Positions 20,935 through 30,181 are shown, numbered from the stretch's first letter. The stretch is 32,177 nucleotides of DNA from Mycobacteriales bacterium (GCA_035533475.1 DATLTS010000052.1:1-32177); one strand, 5' to 3'. Program-made: numbers and translations. The notes: generated by a model not told the origin, from the letters alone.

Positions 20935-22074
20935 ATGGACTTCTCGATCACCGAGGACCAGCAGGCGTTCCGGGACAGTGTCCGCAAGCTCGCCGCGGAC
21001 GTCGTCGCGCCGGGGGCGGCCGACCGTGACCGGGAGGGCCGCTTCGACCCGGCGGTGTGGAAGGCGCTGGCCGGGGCCGGCCTGATCGGGCTGCCGATCC
21101 CGGTCGAGCACGGCGGGTCCGGCGCCTCGATCATCGACTGCTGCCTGGCGAACGAGGCCCTGGCCGAGGGCGGGCACGACGCCGGGCTGAACCTGTCCCT
21201 CGGCGCGCACTGGGTGATCGGCGCGGTGCCGATCTGGCTGCACGGCAGCCCGGCGCAGCAGCAGCGCTGGCTGCCGGGCCTGTGCGACGGCAGCATCGTC
21301 GGTGCCTGGGCCTCCACCGAGCCGGAGGCCGGCAGCGACTCGGCGGCGCTGCGCACCACCGCGGTCCGCGACGGGGACGGCTGGATCCTCAACGGCAACA
21401 AGATCTTCATCACGAACGGGCCGATCGCCGGGGTGTGCAACGTGCTGGCCCGGACCGGCGACGGCGCGGTCACCGCGTTCGTCGTCGACACCGCCACCCC
21501 CGGGTTCGTGGTAGGCCGCGAGCTGGACAAGCTCGGCTGCCGCTCCTCCCCGACCTCGGAGATCGCCCTCGTCGACTGCCGGGTGCCGGCCGACGCGGTG
21601 CTCGGCGTCGAGGGCGAGGCGCTGTGGCGGGTCGCGTTCGAGTGCTTCGACTGGGAGCGCACGGTCATGATGGCCGCCTCGATCGGCGGGATGCAGGCCG
21701 GCTTGAACGGGGCGATCCGCTACGCGAAGGAGCGCCACCAGTTCGGCCGGCCGATCGCGCACTTCCAGGTGATCGCGCACAAGCTCGCCGACATGAAGAT
21801 CAACCTGGAGGTGTGCCGGACCGCGGTGTACCGGGCGGCCTACCTCAAGCAGATCGGCGCCCCGCACATGGTTGAGGCCTCGATCGCGAAGGCGCTGGTC
21901 GGCAAGCTGTCGGTCGAAAACGCGCTGGAGGGGATCCAGATCCACGGCGGCTACGGCTACCTCCGCGACTTCCCGGCCGAACGGGCGCTGCGCGACGCGA
22001 AGCTGACCTCGATCGGCGGGGGAACCACCGAGATCCAGAAGCTGATCATCAGCCGGTCCCTGCTCGGCGAGTAG
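20935..22074 (+). CDS. Acyl-CoA dehydrogenase
   Basis: A 379-residue flavoenzyme of usual length. Visible are the N-terminal helical domain (FSITEDQQAFRDSVRKLA), the FAD-binding ASTEPEAGSDSAALRT (126-141) and WILNGNKIFITNG (150-162), RHQFGRPIAHFQ (267-278), QIHGGYGY (335-342) and GGGTTEIQKLI (361-371). The place of the common catalytic Glu (EGT) reads GGT, as in isovaleryl-CoA/long-chain types where the base lies in an earlier helix; E241 in FDWERTVM is the candidate. It oxidises an acyl-CoA at C2-C3; the chain is unknown. GGAGAGG precedes the ATG. Confidence 0.95.
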   Translation: MDFSITEDQQAFRDSVRKLAADVVAPGAADRDREGRFDPAVWKALAGAGLIGLPIPVEHGGSGASIIDCCLANEALAEGGHDAGLNLSLGAHWVIGAVPIWLHGSPAQQQRWLPGLCDGSIVGAWASTEPEAGSDSAALRTTAVRDGDGWILNGNKIFITNGPIAGVCNVLARTGDGAVTAFVVDTATPGFVVGRELDKLGCRSSPTSEIALVDCRVPADAVLGVEGEALWRVAFECFDWERTVMMAASIGGMQAGLNGAIRYAKERHQFGRPIAHFQVIAHKLADMKINLEVCRTAVYRAAYLKQIGAPHMVEASIAKALVGKLSVENALEGIQIHGGYGYLRDFPAERALRDAKLTSIGGGTTEIQKLIISRSLLGE

Positions 22075-22076
22075 GG

Positions 22077-23849
22077 GTGTCCCACGGGCCGGGCGCTGCC
22101 AGCCGCGCGCCGCGCCGGCGACTCGCGTTCGGGCTGGGCGCGCTCGTCGTCATCCTCGCCGGCATCGGCTGGCTGGCCGTGCGCGGACTCGCCGCCGAAC
22201 ACCGGCTCACCGTCGCGAAGGCCGCGATCCTCGCGCTACGCGCCGACCTGCTCGCCGGCCGGTCCGCCGCGGTGCACACCGACCTGGTCGCCGCCCAGTC
22301 CGCCGCCGCGGCGGCCGATGCGGACACCCACGATCCGGTGTGGTTCGCGGTGAGCTTCCTGCCCCCGGTGCAGACGGTGCGCGGCCTCACCGAGGTGACC
22401 GACACGTTGGCCCGGCGGGTGCTGCCGGAGCTGGCCGAGGTGGGTCCGACGGTCACCCCGGCCCGGCTGCGGGTCGGCCCGCACACGATCGCGCTCGCGC
22501 CGCTGGAGGCGGCCGCCGCACCGCTGGCCGCCGCCGACGCCGCGGTCGCCGTCGCGGACGCCCGGGCGCACCGGCTGCCCGGCGGCTGGGTCGGCCCGAT
22601 CGGCGCGGCCCGGGCCAGCTTCCTGCGCCAGCTCGACGGTCTGGCCGGCTCGCTCGACACGGCCGCCCGGTTCGCCCGGATCGGCCCGGCGATGCTCGGC
22701 GCGGACGGGCCCCGGACCTATTTCGTCGGGGTGCAGAACAACGCCGAGTCCCGTGGCACCGGCGGCATCGTCGGCGCTTTCGCGGTTCTCTCCGCCGACC
22801 ATGGGACGCTGCGGATCACCGCCCGCGGCACCGACCACGACCTGCGCAGCCCGCCCGCCCCGGTCGCGGACCTGGGTCCGGACTTCGCCGCCGCCTACGG
22901 GCAGAACGACGCCACCGACTTCTGGCTGTCGACGAACCTGTCGATGAACTTCCCCTACGCCGGTCAGCTGTGGACCTCCATGTACGAGGCCCAGTCCGGA
23001 CAGCGCATCGACGGGGCGATCGGCCTCGACCCGGTCGCGCTCGCCGACCTGCTGGCGGCCACCGGGCCGGTCCGGGTGCCCTCCACCGGGGACCTGCTCA
23101 CTCCGGCCAACGTGGTCGCGCTCACTGAGCAGGAGGCGTACGTGCGGTATGCCTCGTTTAGCGATCAAAGCGCTCGTAAGGCATTCCTCAACGCGGTCGC
23201 CGCCGCGGTCACCAGCCGCCTGCTGTCCGGCTCCGGCAGCGCCCGCGCGCTCGCGAGCGCACTCGGCCACGCCGCCGGCACCGGGCATCTCGAGCTGTAC
23301 TCGGCGCACCCGGACGAGCAGGCGGTGATCGCCGGTACCCCGCTCGGCGGCCAGATCCCCGACGACCACCGCCCGTTCGCCGCGTTCGCGGTGGACAACG
23401 CCTACGGCGACAAGCTCGACTACTACCTCGAGCGCTCCCTCAGCTACACCGCGGGCGGCTGCGCCGGACCGACCCGGACCTCGACGATCACCATCCGGCT
23501 GACCAACACCGCCCCGCTCGGCGGGCTGCCGCCCTACGTCCGGATCCGATCCGACCTGCACCCGGTCCGGGCGGATGCCAGCCCCGTCGACGGCCTGCTG
23601 ATGTTCGTCTACGCGAGCAGCGGCGCGGGCTTCCTGCGGGCCACCCTCGACGGCACCCCGATCGACCTGATGCCGCTGGCCGAGCGGGGCCACCCGATGT
23701 TCGAGACGCAGCTGGCCGTCGAACCGGGCCGCACGGCCACCCTCACGATCACCGTCCGCGAACCGACCTGGCCCGGGGCGCCCGAAACGTTCGTGCAGCC
23801 GCTGGTCAACCCGGAGGCCGTGACCTTCGCGGTGCCGCGCTGCCCCTGA
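22077..23849 (+). CDS. DUF4012 membrane-anchored protein
   Basis: A 590-residue protein. A single N-terminal transmembrane anchor (FGLGALVVILAGIGWLAVRGL, about 18-38) is followed by a helical part and the DUF4012 core: ARIGPAMLGADGPRTYFVGVQNNAESRGTGGIVGAFAVL (about 200-238), the conserved NNAE-RgtGG signature, then INYP-like SMNFPYAGQLWTSMYE and DGAIGLDPVALADLLAATGPV. DUF4012 proteins are extracytoplasmic and common in actinobacterial and deinococcal polysaccharide loci. GTG start lies 2 bp after the dehydrogenase stop. The convergent neighbour is a Wzz/BY-kinase, which supports a role in surface polysaccharide, by context only. Confidence 0.9.
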   Translation: MSHGPGAASRAPRRRLAFGLGALVVILAGIGWLAVRGLAAEHRLTVAKAAILALRADLLAGRSAAVHTDLVAAQSAAAAADADTHDPVWFAVSFLPPVQTVRGLTEVTDTLARRVLPELAEVGPTVTPARLRVGPHTIALAPLEAAAAPLAAADAAVAVADARAHRLPGGWVGPIGAARASFLRQLDGLAGSLDTAARFARIGPAMLGADGPRTYFVGVQNNAESRGTGGIVGAFAVLSADHGTLRITARGTDHDLRSPPAPVADLGPDFAAAYGQNDATDFWLSTNLSMNFPYAGQLWTSMYEAQSGQRIDGAIGLDPVALADLLAATGPVRVPSTGDLLTPANVVALTEQEAYVRYASFSDQSARKAFLNAVAAAVTSRLLSGSGSARALASALGHAAGTGHLELYSAHPDEQAVIAGTPLGGQIPDDHRPFAAFAVDNAYGDKLDYYLERSLSYTAGGCAGPTRTSTITIRLTNTAPLGGLPPYVRIRSDLHPVRADASPVDGLLMFVYASSGAGFLRATLDGTPIDLMPLAERGHPMFETQLAVEPGRTATLTITVREPTWPGAPETFVQPLVNPEAVTFAVPRCP

Positions 23850-23876
23850 GCCGTCCGGTCGGGTGCCGCCGCTCGC

Positions 23877-25496
23877 CTACGGCCAGGGATCGACGGCCTG
23901 CGGGCTCTCGACCGGTTCCGCCGGACCCTGGGCCGGCTCCGCCGGCCAGGCCTCCGCTGGACCCTGGGCCGGCTCCGCCGGCCAGGCCTCCGCCGGACCC
24001 TGGGCCGGCTCCGCCGGCCAGGCCGCCGCCTCATGGGCGCCATTCGGGCTCGGTCCGATCGGGGTGACGTGCGAGGCCTGGAGGGAGTTGCGCCGACGCT
24101 GCGCCCCGTCGCTCGGGCTGGCCGTTCGCCGGCCCCGCTCGCCGGGCGGGGAGTACCGGTAGGCGTAGGTGTAGGCGTAGGCGTCCGGCCCCTTCGTCGG
24201 CATCATGTTGAGCACGATCCCGAGCGCGCTGGCGTCGACCGCGGCCAGGCTGGCGATGGCGCGATGCAGCTGCTCGCGCCTCACGTGGCCGTGCCGGGCG
24301 ACGAGGATCGTCCCGTCGCTGATCGCCGCCATCACCGCCGCGTCGGTGACCGGCAGCAGCGGCGGCGCGTCGAGGAGCACCACGTCGTAGCGGCCGGCCA
24401 GATCGACGACCAGGTCCCGCATCCCCTGCGAGGCGAGCACCTCACTCGGGTTCGGCGGGCGGCGGCCGCCGGGCAGCACGTCGAGCAGCCCGTCCGCCCA
24501 GCTCTGGATCGCGTCGTCCACCGCCACCCGGCCGATCAGGACGTCGGTGACCCCGACCGTGCTGTCCAGCCCCAGGTACTGGCCGATCCGCGGGCGGCGG
24601 AGGTCCGCCTCGACGAGCAGGACCCGGACCCCGGCCTCGGCGAGGGTGGTCGCCAGGTTGCAGGCGGTGGTGGTCTTCCCTTCCTCCGGGATCGCGCTGG
24701 TCACCACGATGGACCGGGGTGCGGCGTCGACGTTGACGAACTGGAGGTTGGTCCGCAACTGCCGGAACGCCTCGGCGCGGGCCGAATGCTCCTCCCCCTG
24801 CACCACCAGGGGCTGTTTCGCCGCGGCCGGGTCGAAGCCGATCACCCCGAGCATCGGCAGGCCGGTCAGCTCCTCGATGTCGGCGGGCAGCTTCACGGTC
24901 GTGTCGAGGGTCTCGCGGAGCACGGCCGCGCCGACCCCGACGGCCAGCCCGACGAGCAGGCCCAGCGCCAGGTCCAGTTTCTTCTTCGGCGAGGTCGGGG
25001 CGGTCGGCACGTCGGCGGACTTCACCACGCTCACCTTGACCAGCGGGCTCCCGCCGCCGGCGGGCCGTTCGATCTGGCTGACCAGGCCGATGACCTGTTG
25101 GCTGACCGCGTTCGCGATCGCCGCCGCCCGGGTGGGGGAGGCATCGGTCACCGACAGGTCGATCAGAACGGTGTTCAGCGGGACGCTGGCGCTGATCTCC
25201 CCGCCGAGCTGGGTCGGGGTGTAGGGGAGGCCGAGCGCGGCGATGACCGGCCGGGTCACCTGGGGGCTGGTCACGATGTCGGCGTAGCTGGTGACCTGGG
25301 CCTGGGCGAACTGGCCGCCGGCCACGGCCTGGTTCAGGTCGGCGTTCTGGGTGGAGACGAACAGCTGCGCGGTCGCGGTGTAGGTGGGCGTCGTGCTCAA
25401 GATCACCGCCGCGGCGGCCGCGAGCGCGAGGGCAGCGCACGCGGTGATGAGCTGCCACCGCTTGCGCAGCACGCGGAGGTAATCCTGCAGGTCCAC
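23877..25496 (-). CDS. Fused Wzz chain-length regulator / BY-type tyrosine kinase
   Basis: About 539 residues. Order: Wzz domain starting VDLQDYLRVLRKRW with TM1 (about 15-34), an extracytoplasmic part, TM2 (about 173-193), then a CpsD/CapB-like kinase with Walker A SAIPEEGKTTT (267-277), Walker A' VLLVEADLRRPR (292-303) and Walker B VVLLDAPP (372-379). The Tyr cluster YAYTYAYRY (Tyr 440, 442, 444, 446, 448) is the autophosphorylation tail, followed by a Pro/Ala/Trp-rich tail with three AWPAEPAQGPAE repeats. It should control export and length of an exopolysaccharide. A GTG at 25553 gives 19 more residues; 25496 starts at the Wzz motif and has AAGG upstream. Confidence 0.92.
   Translation of the reverse strand: MDLQDYLRVLRKRWQLITACAALALAAAAAVILSTTPTYTATAQLFVSTQNADLNQAVAGGQFAQAQVTSYADIVTSPQVTRPVIAALGLPYTPTQLGGEISASVPLNTVLIDLSVTDASPTRAAAIANAVSQQVIGLVSQIERPAGGGSPLVKVSVVKSADVPTAPTSPKKKLDLALGLLVGLAVGVGAAVLRETLDTTVKLPADIEELTGLPMLGVIGFDPAAAKQPLVVQGEEHSARAEAFRQLRTNLQFVNVDAAPRSIVVTSAIPEEGKTTTACNLATTLAEAGVRVLLVEADLRRPRIGQYLGLDSTVGVTDVLIGRVAVDDAIQSWADGLLDVLPGGRRPPNPSEVLASQGMRDLVVDLAGRYDVVLLDAPPLLPVTDAAVMAAISDGTILVARHGHVRREQLHRAIASLAAVDASALGIVLNMMPTKGPDAYAYTYAYRYSPPGERGRRTASPSDGAQRRRNSLQASHVTPIGPSPNGAHEAAAWPAEPAQGPAEAWPAEPAQGPAEAWPAEPAQGPAEPVESPQAVDPWP
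23923..24024 (-). repeat. 36-bp tandem repeat encoding the AWPAEPAQGPAE tail
   Basis: Units at 23923-23958, 23959-23994 and 23995-24024 (last incomplete), nearly identical in DNA. The 36-bp period keeps the frame and encodes 12-residue repeats at the C-terminus of the BY-kinase. The near identity at DNA level suggests recent slippage expansion. Confidence 0.9.
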
Positions 25497-25623
25497 GGGA
25501 CGCCTTCGTCGCTCGAGGTCGGGGGAGGTAAGTCTCGCAGATACCCGGCCCACCCGCGCGCACCCTCCGTGCCGCGTCGTTCGGTGACCACGTCAACCAT
25601 GTTTCGGCAAGGACATCTTTCGG

Positions 25624-25890
25624 TTACTCGGCGGGTTCCCACAACCCGCCGCCGCACATCTCGGTCCGCGTTCCCCGGGCGGATGTCGGGAACCTCGAAC
25701 TGAACGCTGCGGCCGGCCCGAACTCGAACGGCGCGCCGAGCGCGTCACCGACCGCGGAGCCGACCAGCGCCCTGATGACCCGCTGATCGCGGTCCGCGCG
25801 TCGGCGCCCCGGGATGGCCAGTCCGCCGACTGCCGGGATCGGCCCTGCTTCGATCAACATGCCAAGGCCGTAGGCCGTCAGTCGGTCCAT
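25624..25890 (-). pseudogene. N-terminal fragment of an ADP-ribosylglycohydrolase
   Basis: An 88-residue frame (MDRLTAYGLGM...) in which DQRVIRALVGSAVGDALGAP, then FEFGPAAAFSSRFP, match the first helix and GaavGDALGa motif of ADP-ribosylglycohydrolases (DraG/ARH-like). It ends at GGGLWEPAE-stop, just where the conserved WTDDTQM metal-binding motif should begin, and no continuation follows in any frame toward the BY-kinase. Metal-binding and catalytic residues are missing, so it is a truncated relic. The start is uncertain. Confidence 0.6.
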
Positions 25891-26201
25891 GGCGTCAGGC
25901 GCGCGCCGGCGCTCTTTGCTCCGCCGATTCCTTACTGGACGCGCCGGATCCGGAACCATCCATGTGGCCGCGGTTCGACCCGACGCCGCGGTCCGGCGTT
26001 CGGTCCCGTCCAGCCGGTCCCCGCAGTGGTCCCGCACCTCGATAGGGTCGCCGCGGCGGCGAGCGGGGTGTCCGTGAGGTGTACAGAGTTACCTCGCGAA
26101 CGAGGATGAAACCGGCGGGCGCGCAACGTCAGAAGGTTGGGCATCAAGATGGGGGCGGGTACCGGCCGTTCGATCGCGTGCGTTCGGGGGAGTCGAGCAG
26201 G

Positions 26202-29200
26202 GTGATCGTCCTTCACGGCTGGTGGTCGGTCGAGCGCGATCCGCCCGGTGAGCTGACCCTCTGGGCCGAGGACTCCGGGTCGCCGCCCCAACCCCCTGCG
26301 CGTCGAGGTCGCCGGCCGGCGCGGCAGCCCCACCCGTTCGCGCTTGCCGCCGACGCGCTTGCGGCCGCCGTCGGGGCGGATGGCAAGGCCGGGACCGCCG
26401 TCCTGGTCCTGCCGACCGAGGCGCGGGGTCCGCAGGCTTCGGCTGAGCTGCTCCGCGCCCGGGCCGCGCCGGCGGCCCCGGGATCCACGGTGGAGGGGCG
26501 GTGGGAGGTTCCGACCCTGGGGCTGGATCCCGCGGCGGCCCTGGACCGCCTGCTCGAGCGGGGGGCGGATCCCGAGGCGGACGTCGTCCGGCCGACCGCC
26601 GGTGCGGATCTGCGGGTGCTCCAGGCGTTGGCCGAGTTCTCCGTGGACCTGGTCGGGCGCGGGCGGGTGCTTCCGGCCGTGCGCGACGCCGGGGACGGTC
26701 GGGGCGCGGCGGTGTGGTCGGCGGTGGTGACCGGGGCCGACGCGGTGTGGTTGCGGGCGGTGGCCGCGGGTCTGCCGGGTTGTTTCCTCGCGGCCCTGCC
26801 GGCCGACGTCGATCGCGGCGCGGCGGCGCTGGCGGTGGTGGGCGCCGCGACCGACGCCCTGGTCGACGCCGCCGTGCGTTCGCGTCTGGGGCCGGTGCCG
26901 CGCCGGCGGCCGGCGGCGACGTTCCGCTCGGCCCTCGCCGGTCCCGACCCGTATTTCGCCAGCACCCCGGTCGCCCTCGCCGCCCTGGACGAGGCCCTGG
27001 CTGCCTGGCAGCGGGAGGTCACCGAAGGCGGTGCGGTCCGGGCCTGCTTCCGGCTGGTCGAACCGGAGGGATCCGGTGCGGCGGCGGCCGGGGAGGCTGC
27101 CGCTGAGGAGGTGTCGGCGGCGGGCTGGCGGGTGGACTTCGCGTTGCAGTCGACGGAGGAGCCGAGCCTGGTCGTGGATGCCGGGCAGGTGTGGCGCGCC
27201 CAAGGGGGGATGCGGGCGCTGGCCCGCCACGTCGCCGCGCCGCAGGAGACGCTGCTCGGCGAGCTCGGCCGCGCGGTGCGGCTCTACCCGGAGATCGACG
27301 GCGCGCTGCGCACGGCCAGGCCGTCGTCGCTCAGCCTGGACGTCGAGGGTGCGCACCTGTTCCTGTCGGAGGTCGCGCCGATCCTGCTGGCCGCCGGCTT
27401 CGGGGTGCTGCTCCCGGGATGGTGGACCAACCCCGCCATGCGGGTGGGCGCGAAGCTGTCGGTGTCGACCCCCGCGCAGCCGGGCTCGGCCGAGGCGAAG
27501 GCGGTCATCGGCCGGGACGGGCTGGTCGAGTTCCGCTGGGATCTGGCGGTCGGTGAGCACACGCTGACCGAGCAGGAGATCGCCGACCTCGTCGAGGCGC
27601 AGCAGCCGCTGGTGCGGGTACGCGGCCAGTGGATGTACGTCGACGCCGACCGGCTGGCCCGGGCCCGGGCGTTCCTGGCCAAGCGGTCGCACGGCTCCGG
27701 GCGGATGAGCGTCGGCGGGGTGCTCGCGGCCATCGGGTCCGTCGATGACGGACCGGGCGGCCTGCCGGTCGTCGACGTCGAGGCGCAGGGCTGGCTCGCC
27801 GACCTCCTCTCCGGCCAGGTCGATCACCGGATCGCGCCGATGGCCGCGTCGGAGGGCTTCACCGGTGTGTTGCGGCCCTACCAGGAACGCGGGCTGGCCT
27901 GGCTGTCGTTCCTGGAGTCGGTCGGGTTGGGCGGGGTGCTCGCCGACGACATGGGGCTGGGCAAGACGGTGCAGCTGCTCGCCCTGGTCTGCGGTGACCC
28001 GGTCGCGGACTCCGGTCCGACGCTGCTGGTCTGCCCGATGTCGCTGGTCGGGAACTGGCAGCGCGAGGCCGCCCGGTTCGCCCCCGGGCTGCGGGTGCAC
28101 CTGCACCACGGGGCGGAGCGTCCCAAGGGCAAGGCGTTCCACGCGGCGGTGGCCGGATCCGATCTGGTCGTGACCACCTACGGGCTCGTCATCCGCGACA
28201 TCGACACGCTGCGGGAGATGAGCTGGCGTCGCGTCGTGCTCGACGAAGCGCAGGCGGTGAAGAACGCGGCCACCCGGGGGGCGATCGCGGTGCGCTCGCT
28301 CCCGCCGTCGCACCGGTTCGCGGTGACCGGGACCCCGGTGGAGAACCGGCTGGGCGACCTGTGGTCGCTGATGGAGTTCGCCAACCCCGGGCTGCTCGGC
28401 CAGCCCTCTTCGTTCAAGCAGCGCTTCGCCACCCCGATCGAGCGCCACGGCGACGCCGAGGCGGCGACCCGGCTGCGGACGCTGACCCAACCTTTCGTGC
28501 TGCGCCGCCTCAAGACCGACACGTCGATCATCACCGACCTGCCGGCCAAGATCGAGATGGAGGTTGTCTGCTCGCTGACCCGCGAGCAGGCCTCGCTCTA
28601 CCAGGCGGTTGTCGCGGACATGATGGAGCGCATCGAGAGCAGCGACGGCATCGAGCGGCGCGGACTCGTTCTGGCGACCATGACCAAGCTCAAGCAGGTC
28701 TGCAACCATCCGGCGCAGTTCCTCAAGGACGGCAGCCGGCTCGGCGGGCGGTCGGGCAAGCTGGCCCGGGTGGAGGAGACCCTCGACGAGGTGCTCGCCT
28801 CGGGGGAGAAGGCGTTGCTGTTCACCCAGTACGCCGAGTTCGGGGAGATGCTGCGCACCCACCTCGGTGCCCGGTTCGGCCGTGAGGTCGCGTTCTTGCA
28901 CGGCGGACTGGGCAAGGCCCAGCGCGACGCGCTGGTGGCCCGCTTCCAGGATCCGGCGGGCGGCGGGCCGGGTCTGTTCGTGCTGTCGTTGAAAGCGGGC
29001 GGGACGGGGCTCACCCTCACCGCTGCGAACCACGTCATCCACGTCGACCGATGGTGGAACCCCGCGGTGGAGGACCAGGCCACCGACCGGGCGTTCCGGA
29101 TCGGGCAGACGCGTGCGGTCCAGGTCCGCAAGCTGGTGTGCGCGGGCACGCTGGAGGAGAAGATCGCGACGATGATCAAAGACAAGCGGGGGCTGGCCGC

Positions 29201-29297
29201 CCGCGTCGTCGGAACCGGCGAGGGCTGGCTCACCGAGCTGTCCACGGCGGCGCTGCGCGAGCTGTTCAAGCTCGAAGCCGGGTCGGTGCCGGAGTGA
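26202..29297 (+). CDS. SNF2/RapA-family DEAD-like helicase
   Basis: About 1031 residues. The N-terminal half includes the bacterial SNF2-associated region (DUF3670-like, VEFRWDLAVGEHTLTEQEIADL and EAQQPLVRVRGQWMYVD). The motor shows motif I GVLADDMGLGKT (about 577-588), Ia LLVCPMSLVGNW, II DEAQ (about 680), III TGTPVENRLGDLWSL, IV/V LFVLSLKAGGTGLTLTAA and VI WWNPAVEDQATDRAFRIGQTR (about 951). It is an ATP-driven double-strand translocase that would remodel nucleoprotein or RNA polymerase complexes. GTG at 26202 follows GGGGGAG by 9 nt; the frame is open to 26079 but without family sequence. Overlaps the next gene by 4 bp. Confidence 0.95.
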   Translation: MIVLHGWWSVERDPPGELTLWAEDSGSPPQPPARRGRRPARQPHPFALAADALAAAVGADGKAGTAVLVLPTEARGPQASAELLRARAAPAAPGSTVEGRWEVPTLGLDPAAALDRLLERGADPEADVVRPTAGADLRVLQALAEFSVDLVGRGRVLPAVRDAGDGRGAAVWSAVVTGADAVWLRAVAAGLPGCFLAALPADVDRGAAALAVVGAATDALVDAAVRSRLGPVPRRRPAATFRSALAGPDPYFASTPVALAALDEALAAWQREVTEGGAVRACFRLVEPEGSGAAAAGEAAAEEVSAAGWRVDFALQSTEEPSLVVDAGQVWRAQGGMRALARHVAAPQETLLGELGRAVRLYPEIDGALRTARPSSLSLDVEGAHLFLSEVAPILLAAGFGVLLPGWWTNPAMRVGAKLSVSTPAQPGSAEAKAVIGRDGLVEFRWDLAVGEHTLTEQEIADLVEAQQPLVRVRGQWMYVDADRLARARAFLAKRSHGSGRMSVGGVLAAIGSVDDGPGGLPVVDVEAQGWLADLLSGQVDHRIAPMAASEGFTGVLRPYQERGLAWLSFLESVGLGGVLADDMGLGKTVQLLALVCGDPVADSGPTLLVCPMSLVGNWQREAARFAPGLRVHLHHGAERPKGKAFHAAVAGSDLVVTTYGLVIRDIDTLREMSWRRVVLDEAQAVKNAATRGAIAVRSLPPSHRFAVTGTPVENRLGDLWSLMEFANPGLLGQPSSFKQRFATPIERHGDAEAATRLRTLTQPFVLRRLKTDTSIITDLPAKIEMEVVCSLTREQASLYQAVVADMMERIESSDGIERRGLVLATMTKLKQVCNHPAQFLKDGSRLGGRSGKLARVEETLDEVLASGEKALLFTQYAEFGEMLRTHLGARFGREVAFLHGGLGKAQRDALVARFQDPAGGGPGLFVLSLKAGGTGLTLTAANHVIHVDRWWNPAVEDQATDRAFRIGQTRAVQVRKLVCAGTLEEKIATMIKDKRGLAARVVGTGEGWLTELSTAALRELFKLEAGSVPE

Positions 29298-30181
29298 GCC
29301 CGCCGCCCCGGCGGGGTCGCGGGTCGAGCTGGTCGGGTGGCTTCCCGCCCCCGTCCAAGCCGCGCCCGGTGGACGGCGGTCTGGTCGCCCGCAGCGCGCG
29401 GGGGGCCATCGGGGAGCAGTGGTGGTCCCGGCGCTTTCTGGAGGTGCTGGAGTCGTTTGCGCTCGGGTCCCGGCTGACCCGCGGGAAGAACTACGCCCGG
29501 CGCGGTCAGGTGCTGTCCCTGAAGGTGTCCCCGGGGGTGGTCACCGCGTCGGTGCAGGGCTCGCGAAAGACCCCGTACAAAGTGTCGATCGCGCTGCCCG
29601 CGTTCCCCGAGCTGGTGTGGGCGAAGGTCGAGGTGACCCTGGCCGAGCAGGCGATCCACAGCGCCCGGCTACTCGCCGGGGAGATGCCCCCCGACCTCGA
29701 GGCGGTCTTCGCCGCGGCCGGCGCGCCGCTGTTCCCGCAGCGGGCGACCGACCTGACCCTGAACTGTTCCTGCCCCGACTGGGAGGTGCCGTGCAAGCAC
29801 CTCGCGGCCGTGTTCTACCTGCTCGCGGAGAGCTTCGACGACGATCCGTTCGCGATCCTGCTGTGGCGCGGCCGGCGGCGCGATGCGCTGCTCGGCCGGC
29901 TGCGCGAGCTACGCGGCGGCGACCCGGTGTCCGCGGTGGATCCCACGCCCGAGCCGCTCGACGGTCCCCGGGTAGGGGCGATGATGGCGCTGGCCGATCT
30001 TGCCTTCGCCCACGACGACTTCTGGACCGCAGCACCGGTGCCGCCGCTACCCGTGCAGGCTGAGCTGCCCGCCGACCTGCTGCTGCGCCAGCTCCCGGTG
30101 CCCGGGGCGCCGCTCGGCGGTCCCGATCTCGTGAGCTACCTCACGCCGCTCTACGCCCGGCTCGGGGAGCCGCGCGACTGA
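29294..30181 (+). CDS. SWIM zinc-finger protein
   Basis: A 295-residue protein. After a Pro/Gly-rich start come WWSRRFLEVLESFALGSRLTRGKNYARRGQV and VTASVQGSRKTPYKVSI, typical of bacterial SWIM proteins, then the finger LNCSCPDWEVPCKHLAAVFYLLAE (CxC...CxH). SWIM domains bind DNA or protein and in bacteria are frequently encoded next to SNF2 helicases, as here, with a GTGA overlap. The pair probably forms one complex; the process served is not known. The C-terminal region (APLGGPDLVSYLTPLYARL) has no recognised motif. Confidence 0.93.
   Translation: MSPPPRRGRGSSWSGGFPPPSKPRPVDGGLVARSARGAIGEQWWSRRFLEVLESFALGSRLTRGKNYARRGQVLSLKVSPGVVTASVQGSRKTPYKVSIALPAFPELVWAKVEVTLAEQAIHSARLLAGEMPPDLEAVFAAAGAPLFPQRATDLTLNCSCPDWEVPCKHLAAVFYLLAESFDDDPFAILLWRGRRRDALLGRLRELRGGDPVSAVDPTPEPLDGPRVGAMMALADLAFAHDDFWTAAPVPPLPVQAELPADLLLRQLPVPGAPLGGPDLVSYLTPLYARLGEPRD

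Noticed and set aside
20110-21945. A 611-codon minus-strand frame
   Set aside because: Shadow of the hypothetical gene and acyl-CoA dehydrogenase; low-complexity Arg/Gly/His translation and no start signals.
22236-23693. A 485-codon minus-strand frame
   Set aside because: Antisense to the DUF4012 gene, no family motifs.
23923-24024. 36-bp regular repeats, considered as a CRISPR array
   Set aside because: The units are contiguous without spacers and encode an in-frame protein repeat.
24033-25703. A 556-codon plus-strand frame
   Set aside because: Antisense to the BY-kinase, whose motifs are unmistakable; its own translation is low complexity.
25932-29042. A 1036-codon open frame on the minus strand
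   Set aside because: It is antisense to the SNF2 helicase gene; the translation is Arg/Pro/Gln-rich without motifs, as expected from GC-skewed codons read backwards.
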